Below, piece after piece: positions 46,040-53,631 of a stretch of 64,000 bases of DNA. This stretch comes from Salibacterium aidingense DSM 18341 (lineage in GTDB: Bacteria > Bacillota > Bacilli > Bacillales > Marinococcaceae), in the NCBI RefSeq assembly GCF_000429685.1, contig NZ_AUCI01000002.1:1-64000 (forward strand), written 5' to 3'. Each line of letters begins with the position of its first letter. Position 1 is the first letter of the stretch. A program made the translations under genes and the position numbers. Below the pieces are notes generated by a model. The model did not search any database and was not told where the DNA came from. It saw only the letters and a list, made by a program, of their open reading frames with translations.

Positions 46040-46597
46040 ATGGAAGAGAAATTTGAATCGTTTTTTTATCACCAAGGTCCCTTCTATCCGATGCAGGTTT
46101 CAGCTTTTGATCCTTGGAAACAATCGGTGCAGGAAGTGGTGAATGATGTTATCGAACAAGTGCTGGTCCATTCTTTAGAAGAACGCTCCTCTTCTCTCTT
46201 AGTTGATTTATTTAAATCAACCTGGTTTTCCCGGATGGAGCCGGGCTGGTACCGGTATGAAACATCTTATTACCTATGGCTGATGCATGTCTCCGGCCTG
46301 CTTCTTCCTTCCCTGGAGCAAGAAGCAGGTATACTGAGCGGATGGTTTCAGTACAGGCCGCCCCTGCAAGCCGGAGGTGCTCTGACTCTGCCTATTATTA
46401 AAGAAGCGGACCGTTTGAAATTATACTTGTTTGAATCGGATCCAGTAGTATTATCCCAAACTGCAGAGGCCATGGCGCTTAATGCTTCTTACAGCAGTGC
46501 CGTTCTTCCGGAATTACTTCAGATGGAATCGGTGGAAGATGGGCGTTCAAGCATTCATACGTTATCTCATACACATAAACGAAAGCAGGACTGGTAA
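46040..46597 (+). CDS. unrecognised soluble protein (185 aa)
   Basis: I do not recognise this family. The ATG at 46040 follows AAAAAAGGAGGAAGGG and gives 185 residues beginning MEEKFESFFYHQGPFYPMQV. It has no signal peptide and no clear membrane segment. The sequence is rich in aromatic and Leu residues (ETSYYLWLMHVSGLLLPSL), suggesting a compact helical fold, and ends in a basic tail HTHKRKQDW. It appears monocistronic, with its own promoter, and a terminator whose stem includes the stop codon. Confidence 0.8.
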   Translation: MEEKFESFFYHQGPFYPMQVSAFDPWKQSVQEVVNDVIEQVLVHSLEERSSSLLVDLFKSTWFSRMEPGWYRYETSYYLWLMHVSGLLLPSLEQEAGILSGWFQYRPPLQAGGALTLPIIKEADRLKLYLFESDPVVLSQTAEAMALNASYSSAVLPELLQMESVEDGRSSIHTLSHTHKRKQDW

Positions 46598-46617
46598 AAA
46601 ACCGTCCTGCTTTTTTA
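46582..46617 (+). terminator. terminator overlapping the stop of the 46040 gene
   Basis: AAAGCAGGAC (46582-46591) pairs perfectly with GTCCTGCTTT (46604-46613), followed by further T. The stop codon is in the left arm and loop. Confidence 0.88.
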
Positions 46618-46676
46618 CATTTCTGTCTCTTGTAGAAGAGCGGATATAAAATAATGAGGGGAAAATTCATTTCCTG

Positions 46677-46823
46677 TCAGCCGCCGGATCTTTTTGTTTT
46701 TTGGAGCAGCCTTGATGGGATTTCCTGCATCCGCTCCCTTCCTTGTACAGCCTTGTACAGCGTAATGGTATCTTTAAAAAGCTGCAGCAGAAAGTCAAGC
46801 TTTGCCTTCCGGATAGCGGACAA
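46677..46823 (-). CDS. possible small ORF downstream of nsrR (48 aa)
   Basis: From a TTG at 46823 the minus strand reads LSAIRKAKLDFLLQLFKDTI and on to a TGA at 46679-46677, an amphipathic basic helix-like peptide. The open frame actually extends back into the end of nsrR in another frame. A GAGGG lies about 13 bases upstream, which is poor spacing. Nothing is recognised; it may be chance. Confidence 0.25.
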   Translation of the reverse strand: MSAIRKAKLDFLLQLFKDTITLYKAVQGRERMQEIPSRLLQKTKRSGG

Positions 46824-46852
46824 ACTTAGATGAGTTCCCTCGGACTTTGGCG

Positions 46853-47287
46853 TTAAGACAACAATAAATCTTTCAGCGCATTCTTGTTGACGGTAACATC
46901 TTTGAGTGTATAGTGGTCAAGCACCTGCATGTAGGCGTGGAGAGCTTCTCGTAATACGCTCTGCAGCCGGCAGCTTCCGGTAAGGACACACATGCTCTTT
47001 TCCGGATCAAAACACTCCACCAGATCGAGATTGTCCTCTGTCCGCCGGACCACCCATCCAATATTAATATCCTCTGGATTTTTTGCAAGACGAATGCCGC
47101 CGTTTCTTCCTTTTACCGTTTCGATCAGGCCGAGTTTTGATAATTCATGGCCGACTTTGGTCAGGTGATTGTACGATATATTGTAGGACGCTGAGATTTT
47201 CTTAATGCTGGACAGCTTTGGATAATCCACGGCTTCCAGGTAAATCAGCATGCGCAGGGAATAATCTGTATAAGAAGTTAGCTGCAT
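46853..47287 (-). CDS. nsrR: Rrf2-family nitric-oxide-sensing repressor NsrR
   Basis: Iron-sulfur repressor that derepresses hmp when NO destroys its cluster. The 144 residues have an N-terminal winged helix with recognition segment ASYNISYNHLTKVGHEL (about 33-50), and three cysteines in ECFDPEKSMCVLTGSC (about 91-106), which match the [4Fe-4S] ligands of NsrR. It is divergent from hmp, and a palindrome in the hmp promoter region is a likely operator. Confidence 0.93.
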   Translation of the reverse strand: MQLTSYTDYSLRMLIYLEAVDYPKLSSIKKISASYNISYNHLTKVGHELSKLGLIETVKGRNGGIRLAKNPEDINIGWVVRRTEDNLDLVECFDPEKSMCVLTGSCRLQSVLREALHAYMQVLDHYTLKDVTVNKNALKDLLLS

Positions 47288-47382
47288 AATAAACGCTCCA
47301 ATTTCATTTCGTGAGGTACTATTTTATCGTATCATATTTTCGTTAAATCGCCACATGATTTGTCTTCATCTTATGGTAATAT

Positions 47383-47407
47383 AAATATGTATTAAAAGTA
47401 CATATTT
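47383..47407 (+). promoter_or_regulatory. NsrR-like operator before hmp
   Basis: Perfect inverted repeat AAATATGTA-N7-TACATATTT, AT-rich like known NsrR boxes, immediately before the hmp ribosome-binding site and overlapping the probable -10/start region. Confidence 0.7.
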
Positions 47408-47421
47408 AAGGAGGCGTTGTC

Positions 47422-48651
47422 ATGAGTCAACCTGTCATTAATGAAAATACGCTGGAGACGGTAAAAGCAACAGCAGCAGTGTTAGAAGAAAGAGGAACGG
47501 AAATTACGTCTCACTTTTACAAACGTATGTTTAATAATCATCCTGAACTGCTTAACATTTTTAACCAGACGAATCAGAAGATTGGGAGGCAGCCGAAAGC
47601 TTTGGCTAATACGGTGCTGGCTGCTGCCAAGAATATAGACCAGCTGGAAACCCTGCTGCCGGTGGTAAAAAATATCGCTCACAAACATCGCAGCCTGCAG
47701 ATTAAGCCGGAACATTATCCTATTGTTGGGGAAAATCTGCTTGCGGCGATGCAGGAAGTCCTTGGAGAGGCAGCAACGGATGAGGTGATCACAGCATGGG
47801 AAGAAGCCTACAACGTCATTGCGGATGTGTTTATCTCAGTAGAAAAAGAAATGTATCAGGAAGCGGAAGAGCAGGATGGAGGATGGGAAGGATTTCGAAC
47901 GTTTACGGTTGTTAAAAAAGTGCCGGAAAGCGACGTGATCACCTCCTTCTATCTGCGTCCGGCAGACGGGGGCTCTCTTCCATTGTTTGAACCCGGCCAG
48001 TATATCACCATCAAAGCAGATATCCCAGGGGAAGATTACCTGCATTTACGTCAGTACTCTCTGTCCGATGCCCCGAATCGTGATTATTTCCGGATCAGTG
48101 TCAAGCGGGAAGAAGGAGGCGGACAGGCGCCGGATGGCATTGTATCTACCTTTCTTCACCGCCATATGAATGAAGGGGACTCTCTTGAACTTACGGCTCC
48201 GGCGGGGGATTTTTATCTGCAGGAGGGAAGTCGTCCTGTCGTATTGATCAGCGGAGGAGTTGGTCTTACCCCTTTAATGAGCATGTTTAATACTCTGGCG
48301 GAAGATCCGTCGCGGCCGGTTACGTTTATTCAAACAGCCCAGTCACGAAACCTCCATGCGCTGCACGAATATACCTCCCGCGTGGCTGACATCAATCCGC
48401 ATGTCTCGTATCATGTCTGCTATGATACATGGACAGAAGCCGAGGAAAAGGATCCATATGTCCAAAAAGAGGGATATTTAGATGCGGAATGGCTGCAATC
48501 TCTGAAGCTGGATGAAGAAGCGGATTATTATTTCTGCGGACCGCTGCCTTTCCTGCGGGCGGTAAACCGTATCTTAAAAAAGGAACTCCATATTCCTGCA
48601 GACCGGCTGCATTTTGAGTTCTTCGGTCCGGCAGCTGACATAGAAGAATAA
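47422..48651 (+). CDS. hmp: flavohaemoglobin (nitric oxide dioxygenase)
   Basis: Converts NO and O2 to nitrate with NAD(P)H. The 409 residues comprise a globin domain (about 1-140; proximal histidine in NIAHKHRSLQI), an FAD-binding domain (about 152-260; RQYSLSDAPN) and an NAD-binding domain (about 265-400; LISGGVGLTPLMSM and YYFCGPLPFLRAV). The ATG at 47422 follows TAAGGAGGCG. It is paired with the divergent nsrR. Confidence 0.97.
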   Translation: MSQPVINENTLETVKATAAVLEERGTEITSHFYKRMFNNHPELLNIFNQTNQKIGRQPKALANTVLAAAKNIDQLETLLPVVKNIAHKHRSLQIKPEHYPIVGENLLAAMQEVLGEAATDEVITAWEEAYNVIADVFISVEKEMYQEAEEQDGGWEGFRTFTVVKKVPESDVITSFYLRPADGGSLPLFEPGQYITIKADIPGEDYLHLRQYSLSDAPNRDYFRISVKREEGGGQAPDGIVSTFLHRHMNEGDSLELTAPAGDFYLQEGSRPVVLISGGVGLTPLMSMFNTLAEDPSRPVTFIQTAQSRNLHALHEYTSRVADINPHVSYHVCYDTWTEAEEKDPYVQKEGYLDAEWLQSLKLDEEADYYFCGPLPFLRAVNRILKKELHIPADRLHFEFFGPAADIEE

Positions 48652-49285
48652 CTCAAAAACTGGCGCTGTTTTTCTAAGTTCCTTTCTGCAGCGAATGCAC
48701 TTCATTAAAGCAAGTCCTTTATGGCGGAGTAGGGCTGCTGAGCGTCTGCACATGCCGTCCGCTTCTAAGGGAAGGAAAGGGACTCGGGGCGGGATTTCCA
48801 GACTCCGTGTTTCTTATAAGTAACTCGGTTGGATTCGATCCGATCCCAGTTTCAGTGCATATATGTGTGAGTGCAAAGGCTGGCTTTTTCTTTGCTCAGG
48901 AAGTGCTTCCATTTTCATGTGGGGAGGTGGTGGATCCTCTCATTGGAGGACACTAACTAACGGATTTAATATCTTACTATCTTCCAAATCAGCTTTTGCA
49001 CCTATTAGCAGGAAGAAACAGAGAAGGAGTGGCTTTCAAATGCTTTTGGAGAACACGAACAAAAAAAAGAAGGAACCTACTGTTCTCGAACCCGAGCGGA
49101 GGACCTCAATAGCAGGAAATGACTCCGTTGTACTGTACACCAATATCCTTCCAAATGGGGAGATCGTTGGATGGAATGGGGGTTCCTGAGCTTACAGCTT
49201 TTGAAATAAAAAAAGAGAGGGCAGCCGCCAACAGCTCCCGCCAGCAGCGGGTGTGGCAAGGGCAGTATTTCTTGTGGAGAACCAA
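48652..49285. other. non-coding gap between hmp and ktrC
   Basis: About 630 bases without a credible gene. It contains copy B of the ~115-bp repeat (48981-49094) and GC-rich unassigned sequence. Reading frames of 67-108 codons here lack ribosome-binding sites and overlap the repeat. No clear hmp terminator was found. Confidence 0.55.
48981..49094 (+). repeat. dispersed ~115-bp repeat, copy B
   Basis: Counterpart of 6896-7010; shares ATTAGCAGGAAGAAA and GGAGAACACGAA blocks in the same order and spacing. Confidence 0.65.
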
Positions 49286-49320
49286 AAAGAACGGAAATCG
49301 GGTAAATTTCCGTTCTTTTT
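49286..49320. terminator. bidirectional terminator after ktrC
   Basis: AAAGAACGGAAAT (49286-49298) pairs perfectly with 49306-49318. T runs exist on both strands; it lies 38 bases after the end of ktrC on the minus strand. Confidence 0.9.
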
Positions 49321-49355
49321 AACGAGTTATGGTCCGCGGTAATAGTGGTCAAATG

Positions 49356-50009
49356 TTAGGTTGTTTCTTCAAAGCGTTTGAGGTCGTTTTTGTGCCCGAT
49401 AACGATTAAAATGTCATTTTCCAGTATTTGGTCTTCAGCCATCGGCGATATATTAAAATTCTTTCCCCGCTTAATTCCTAAAATGGTAACGCCGAATTTA
49501 GCACGAATATCAAGCTCAATAAGAGTACGCTCATTCATAAACTTCGGGGCGGCTATCTCTACAATCGAAAAATCATCGGACAGTTCAATGTAATCGATCA
49601 CTTTTTCCGATACGAGGTGCTGCGCGATACGATTCCCCATATCGTGTTCGGGGTGAATGATTTTATCTGCCCCGATTTTATCGAGTACCTTGTGATGGTA
49701 ATAATTTTGGGCTTTTACCCATACAGATTCGATACCCATTTCTTTAAGAAGGAGGGTACAGAGAATACTGGCCTGGATATTGTCCCCAATAGCAACGATA
49801 ACATGGTCAAAATTGGTGATCCCCAATTCCCGCATCGCTTTTTCGTCTGTGCCGTCTGCAACGGAACTGTGAGTAGAGTCATTGACGATCTCATTGACCT
49901 TTGTCTCGTTCGTATCGATGGCAAGGACTTCATGGCCTAGTTTGTGGAGCTCTGTGCTGACACTTACTCCGAATCTCCCTAATCCGATCACTGCAAATTG
50001 TTTTTTCAC
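49356..50009 (-). CDS. ktrC: Ktr potassium channel regulatory subunit (KtrC/KtrA)
   Basis: Cytoplasmic RCK protein that gates the KtrD/KtrB K+ channel, binding ATP/ADP and, in the family, c-di-AMP. I start at the GTG at 50009, preceded by AGGAGGGGAAAGAGCT, giving 217 residues that begin (M)KKQFAVIGLGRFG. The Rossmann motif GLGRFG is at about 9-14, and the RCK-C domain occupies about 135-217. It stands alone without a channel gene, as ktrC does in B. subtilis, hence the name; KtrA is an equally close relative. Confidence 0.9.
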   Translation of the reverse strand: MKKQFAVIGLGRFGVSVSTELHKLGHEVLAIDTNETKVNEIVNDSTHSSVADGTDEKAMRELGITNFDHVIVAIGDNIQASILCTLLLKEMGIESVWVKAQNYYHHKVLDKIGADKIIHPEHDMGNRIAQHLVSEKVIDYIELSDDFSIVEIAAPKFMNERTLIELDIRAKFGVTILGIKRGKNFNISPMAEDQILENDILIVIGHKNDLKRFEETT

Positions 50010-50084
50010 AGCTCTTTCCCCTCCTATTTGACATCCCTGTACACATGCACGAGGTCTGACAGTTAATTTAACAAAGATATTTGT

Positions 50085-50123
50085 AATGTACTCTTCGTAA
50101 CCAGCGTTTGTCAATCGCTGGTT
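50085..50123 (-). promoter_or_regulatory. ktrC promoter with inverted repeat
   Basis: On the minus strand TTGACA (50114-50109), an 18-base spacer and TACATT (50090-50085). The -35 box sits in the loop of a perfect AACCAGCG/CGCTGGTT inverted repeat (50099-50106 and 50116-50123), a possible operator. Confidence 0.6.
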
Positions 50124-50216
50124 TAACACTCTCGAAAAAGCGTTTTATCCCATGGCCGGTCAGTCGTAAAACTGCCCGTTTCCCCGTGAGCGGGAGAGCC
50201 GGAAGTTTCCCTTTAT

Positions 50217-50597
50217 TTAATGAAGGACAGAGTCGGAATGGAGAGGAGAGTGTTTAGAAAAATACACATCCATACAATGACGGGCCTGTCGCTTTAAATT
50301 AGCATTTAGATAGCTGCTCGTTCCCTCATACCCCCGGCAGACGTAGGAATACCGGGAAAACACCCCGTCATTCTCCTCGAAATTCACCCGTACGCGGTGC
50401 TGATGCATATACTTTTTAAGGTGGCGCATATCCTCATGCAATAAATGCAGGGCGTTCCGGATCATAGTCAGGTAGGGGTCTTTCACTTTGAACCCCCCTT
50501 TCTCAAACAATTGGATGTCTTTTTCCAAAACTTTTTTTACAAGAGGAAGTAAAATAAAATAATGGATCATAATATGTTCTTCTTCTTTAATCTGCAT
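50217..50597 (-). CDS. YhjD-like protein of unknown function
   Basis: 126-residue soluble protein whose core (ILLPLVKKVLEKDIQLFEKG, then FKVKDPYLTMI and RVRVNFEENDGVFSRYSYVCRGYEG) looks to me like the B. subtilis YhjD family; no function is known. The start at 50597 has AAGGAGG at ideal spacing. Upstream is a near-consensus LexA box, and I recall yhjD being listed in the B. subtilis SOS regulon, which would agree. The family call is from memory of sequence pattern. Confidence 0.7.
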   Translation of the reverse strand: MQIKEEEHIMIHYFILLPLVKKVLEKDIQLFEKGGFKVKDPYLTMIRNALHLLHEDMRHLKKYMHQHRVRVNFEENDGVFSRYSYVCRGYEGTSSYLNANLKRQARHCMDVYFSKHSPLHSDSVLH

Positions 50598-50616
50598 GGG
50601 TGCGGCCTCCTTTTTA

Positions 50617-50630
50617 CGAACAAACGTTTG
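50617..50630 (-). promoter_or_regulatory. LexA-box-like palindrome
   Basis: CGAACAAACGTTTG matches the Gram-positive LexA box CGAACRNRYGTTYC at 13 of 14 positions and is part of a perfect ACAAACGTTTGT palindrome. It lies 20-33 bases before the YhjD-like gene. A TetR-type operator is an alternative. Confidence 0.55.
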
Positions 50631-50757
50631 TTTTTATTATACCGAATAAACGTTCCTTTATACAAGTTCCTATTTATGGAAATTAACGTCTCTTCCTACG
50701 TTACAAGACAAACACCTATTTCACATTTCATAAAAACAATTCTTTTAAAAAAAATGC

Positions 50758-50789
50758 TGTATGCGTTATACTATAAGAAAGCGCATACA
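50758..50789 (+). promoter_or_regulatory. promoter flanked by an inverted repeat
   Basis: TGTATGCG (50758-50765) and CGCATACA (50782-50789) flank TATACT (50767-50772), a probable -10 box. The -35 region is weak (TTTTAAA stretch). An unidentified repressor may bind here. The transcript would have a leader of about 240 bases before the IDEAL-domain gene. Confidence 0.5.
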
Positions 50790-51014
50790 AAAGCCAAAGG
50801 CAGGTAGAGCGCTTTATAGATGCCGGGCGTGCCGGCAGGATGCCAAACGCGAAGGCAGAAAGTTTAAACGAAGCGATATGCGGGTATCTTGTCAATAAAT
50901 ACTGAAACACATACTGCAGGAATGTATCGCAGAAGGCGCATGTCGTTTTGGAAAACGGGAAGCAGTATTGAAAAACCGGCTGGAACCGGTAAAAGGATAG
51001 GGGGTTCCGTAAAC
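50790..51014 (+). other. leader before the IDEAL-domain gene
   Basis: GC-rich stretch with a GCCGG-GCGTG-CCGGC hairpin near 50823-50837. An in-frame extension of the downstream ORF covers part of it but has no ribosome-binding site. No known riboswitch recognised. Confidence 0.4.
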
Positions 51015-51314
51015 ATGCTACATCCTACTCACGAGCAGCATTTCATGAAAAAAGTAAAATCCGCCAAACACGGTAAACGGCCGTCAAGACAGGTGCTCCA
51101 GTCTTTATATGCCCAAATGATGATGGAATACGCCGTATATCACTTTAATAAAGAACGTTTGCAGCAACTGATCGATGAGGCATTGGATGAAAAGGACCCG
51201 GTGCTGTTTCAAGAATTGACCACCCACTACAATGCGTTAATCGGCGAATACAGCCAAGGAAAAATCATATCGGAACAGGGGTATGAATTAGAACTCGATT
51301 TTAAATCGAAATAA
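51015..51314 (+). CDS. small IDEAL-domain protein
   Basis: 99-residue protein with an IDEAL domain at about 38-80 (EYAVYHFNKERLQQLIDEAL, then DEKDPVLFQEL). These short domains occur in several Bacillus proteins, such as YpiB and relatives; they are thought to mediate protein-protein contacts and are of unknown detailed function. The N-terminus is basic (MKKVKSAKHGKRPSRQ). I start at the ATG at 51015, with AAAGGATAGGGGG upstream at slightly long spacing; the frame is open back to a TTG at 50889. Confidence 0.8.
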   Translation: MLHPTHEQHFMKKVKSAKHGKRPSRQVLQSLYAQMMMEYAVYHFNKERLQQLIDEALDEKDPVLFQELTTHYNALIGEYSQGKIISEQGYELELDFKSK

Positions 51315-51350
51315 AGATTTAAGGGCTGGGACCAAACCGAGAAAAAATCA

Positions 51351-51395
51351 AAAATTCCCGGACGATTGATATCAATCGTCCGGGAATTTTTTATG
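51351..51395. terminator. perfect 40-bp palindrome, CGAACGAT-type family copy 2
   Basis: Arms 51351-51370 and 51371-51390 are exactly complementary with no loop bases left over (core CGGACGAT/ATCGTCCG), followed by TTTTAT. It is preceded by the GGGCTGGGACCAAA motif. It terminates the IDEAL-domain gene. Confidence 0.88.
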
Positions 51396-51587
51396 TATCC
51401 CTGGTTATCGCACCTCCTGCGGAGTTTCGAGACACGTGCTGTTCTGAGGTGCTGCTCTAACACCAACCACAACGACACGTTTATTTTTTCCAATACTTCT
51501 TTCTTTTGTCCCAACCTAATTGAAAGGTTATCCTTTTTCAGCTTGTCTCATAGACATAATGGAGCTGGAAAAAAAGGAGAGCCCATC

Positions 51588-52910
51588 ATGAAGCCCACAT
51601 TTTGGACCAATGCGTCCCTGTTGCTGATTGCTGCGTTATTAGGGGAATGTATGGAATTTTTGATTAATATGGTATTAGCCCGGGAACTGGGAGAAACCGG
51701 ACTGGGCCTGTATATGTCGATTCTGCCGGCTATCATGTTTCTAGTAGTAATTGCAAGTCTTGAGCTTCCGATTTCCATATCCAAAGCAGTGGCGGAAAAA
51801 GATGCAGTCTATCACCGCAGTATGCTGCAGCACGCTGTTTATTTTACTTCCGGGTTTACGATAGCCTGTCTGGCGGCCGGACTGCTGGTTTTTCCGCTGA
51901 TACCGGTTTTTCATCAATACCATTCTGCTCTTCCATGGCTCCTGCTTTTGCTTATTCCTATTATTTCTTTTTCCTCCATTGCCAGGGGCTATTTTATGGG
52001 AGTACAGCATATGGGAAAAATAGCAGTCGCTAATTTTTTAAGACGGGCTGTACAGCTTGTCTTATTGATTACTGTTTTTCATTTTTTCCATTTTGACGCA
52101 GAGATTGCTATTCTGCTTAGTCTGTCCACCTTGATTGGTACAGAACTTGTCGTTTTCCTCTATTTAGCCTACGGATTTATCAGGACGATGAAACGCTTGA
52201 AACAGTCTCCGGGAGAAGCAATGGAAAAGAAATCGGTTCTCCATCTGCTATTATCTGTTTCTTTGCCGACAACTGGTCTCCGGGTTTTTCATGCCGCTTC
52301 GTTTGCGATGAAACCTTTTTTGATCAAAGCGGCTCTTATGCAGGCAGGAGTAGGAGAAGAACTGGCAGTTATTCAGTATGGAAAACTGGCCGGAGTTGCG
52401 TTTACGATTGGATTTTTTCCTGCCTTCATTGCTCACTCCCTATTGATAATTCTCATTCCCACCGTCTCAGAAGCTTACGCGAAGAAAGAAATCAAACGTC
52501 TGGAAATGCTGCTTTCCCGTATCTTTTTCTTTACTTTGTTATATGCTCTGCCGGCTGTTTATCTGTTCTCCTTTTTTTCTGATGAACTAACGAGCTTGTT
52601 TTTTGAAGAATCGCCGGCAGCGGTATATTTACAGCTCTTGACCCCTTATTTTTTCTTCCATTTCTTTGTCATTCCGATGCAGGCATTTCTTATTGGTCTG
52701 GGTCTGGTAAAGGATGCTTTTTACCATTCTGTTTGGTCCACCACCGTTTCGTTTGTTCTCATGTATGTACTTGGATCCATGCCGCAGCTGCAGATGGATG
52801 GGATCATTATAGGAATGAATACGGGCATCGTCATGCTTGCCATGATGCATTTTATGACCATACGATACCGGCTTCGGGAACCTGTAGGATACAGGCTGCA
52901 GGAAATTTAA
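51588..52910 (+). CDS. SpoVB-like polysaccharide/lipid flippase
   Basis: MOP-superfamily membrane transporter of 440 residues with 12 or more hydrophobic segments. The N-terminus (LLLIAALLGECMEFLINMVL followed by ARELGETGLGLYMSILPA) and the later LPTTGLRVFHAASFAMKPFL resemble SpoVB/MurJ-group flippases that handle cell-wall lipid intermediates. It is shorter than SpoVB (about 518), so a paralogue is more likely. The ATG at 51588 follows AAAAAAAGGAGAG; the open frame further upstream runs through the terminator and is not coding. Confidence 0.87.
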   Translation: MKPTFWTNASLLLIAALLGECMEFLINMVLARELGETGLGLYMSILPAIMFLVVIASLELPISISKAVAEKDAVYHRSMLQHAVYFTSGFTIACLAAGLLVFPLIPVFHQYHSALPWLLLLLIPIISFSSIARGYFMGVQHMGKIAVANFLRRAVQLVLLITVFHFFHFDAEIAILLSLSTLIGTELVVFLYLAYGFIRTMKRLKQSPGEAMEKKSVLHLLLSVSLPTTGLRVFHAASFAMKPFLIKAALMQAGVGEELAVIQYGKLAGVAFTIGFFPAFIAHSLLIILIPTVSEAYAKKEIKRLEMLLSRIFFFTLLYALPAVYLFSFFSDELTSLFFEESPAAVYLQLLTPYFFFHFFVIPMQAFLIGLGLVKDAFYHSVWSTTVSFVLMYVLGSMPQLQMDGIIIGMNTGIVMLAMMHFMTIRYRLREPVGYRLQEI

Positions 52911-52986
52911 GAAGCGGATGGCGTTTCTTTTCCGAAATGGTTATACTGGAAGATGGGAGAATTAAACGTAGACAGGGGGCTTACGG

Positions 52987-53523
52987 GTGATATTATCAGA
53001 CCAGACGATTAAGAATATGATGGCCGGAGATTCACTGCAGATTGAACCGGTGGATGATCATCAAATACAGCCGGCTTCGGTGGATATCAGGCTGGGAACT
53101 CATTTTTTAAAAATAGATGAAAATGCGATTGAATCGATTGCGCTTGATGAACCTGCCAAATATGTAGAATTTGAAAGCGAGGAGGTTATCATCCCACCTC
53201 ATTCTTTTTTACTTGCTACAACGAAGGAATACATCCGGCTTCCTCATCATGTGACTGCTTTTGTAGAAGGGCGCAGCTCTATTGGCCGGATGGGCTTGTT
53301 TATTCAAAATGCCGGCTGGGTGGATCCGGGGTTTGAAGGAGAGATCACTCTTGAATTATACAATGCCAATCGTCTTCCGATCCGGTTGAAAGCCGAGCGC
53401 AGGATCGCCCAGCTTGTCTTTGCCTTCATGGATCAAGAAGCTTCATCTCCGTATCATGGGAAATACCAGGGGCAGCAAAAGGCAGTGGGAAGCCAGGTCT
53501 ATCTGGATGAAGACTCTCGGTAG
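52987..53523 (+). CDS. dcd: dCTP deaminase
   Basis: Deaminates dCTP to dUTP for dTMP synthesis. The 178-residue protein contains FVEGRSSIGRMGLFIQNAGW (substrate-binding) and VDPGFEGEITLEL, which carries the catalytic glutamate. Fusion of deaminase and dUTPase functions occurs in related enzymes and cannot be excluded. It starts with a GTG at 52987 after a G-rich site. B. subtilis lacks a dcd of this type. Confidence 0.94.
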   Translation: MILSDQTIKNMMAGDSLQIEPVDDHQIQPASVDIRLGTHFLKIDENAIESIALDEPAKYVEFESEEVIIPPHSFLLATTKEYIRLPHHVTAFVEGRSSIGRMGLFIQNAGWVDPGFEGEITLELYNANRLPIRLKAERRIAQLVFAFMDQEASSPYHGKYQGQQKAVGSQVYLDEDSR

Positions 53524-53631
53524 TATTCCTTATTCATTAAGATGAAACAAATATTTCCTTCATAATCTTCGTGATGATCCGAAATAAAAACTAGAAGGAA
53601 CCGGCTGCTTTAAAGCAGAGAGGAGCATACG

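Noticed and set aside
46741-46760. Tandem CCTTGTACAG duplication as a regulatory repeat
   Set aside because: Only two copies, in a gap far from any start codon; probably a local duplication.
48863-49189. 108-codon ORF between hmp and ktrC
   Set aside because: Lies across the dispersed repeat copy, lacks a ribosome-binding site and has low-complexity Lys runs.
50010-50216. c-di-AMP (ydaO) riboswitch before ktrC
   Set aside because: The region is too short downstream of the promoter and lacks the consensus.
51366-51587. N-terminal extension of the SpoVB-like protein
   Set aside because: The open frame begins inside a perfect terminator palindrome; a strong ribosome-binding site marks the ATG at 51588.
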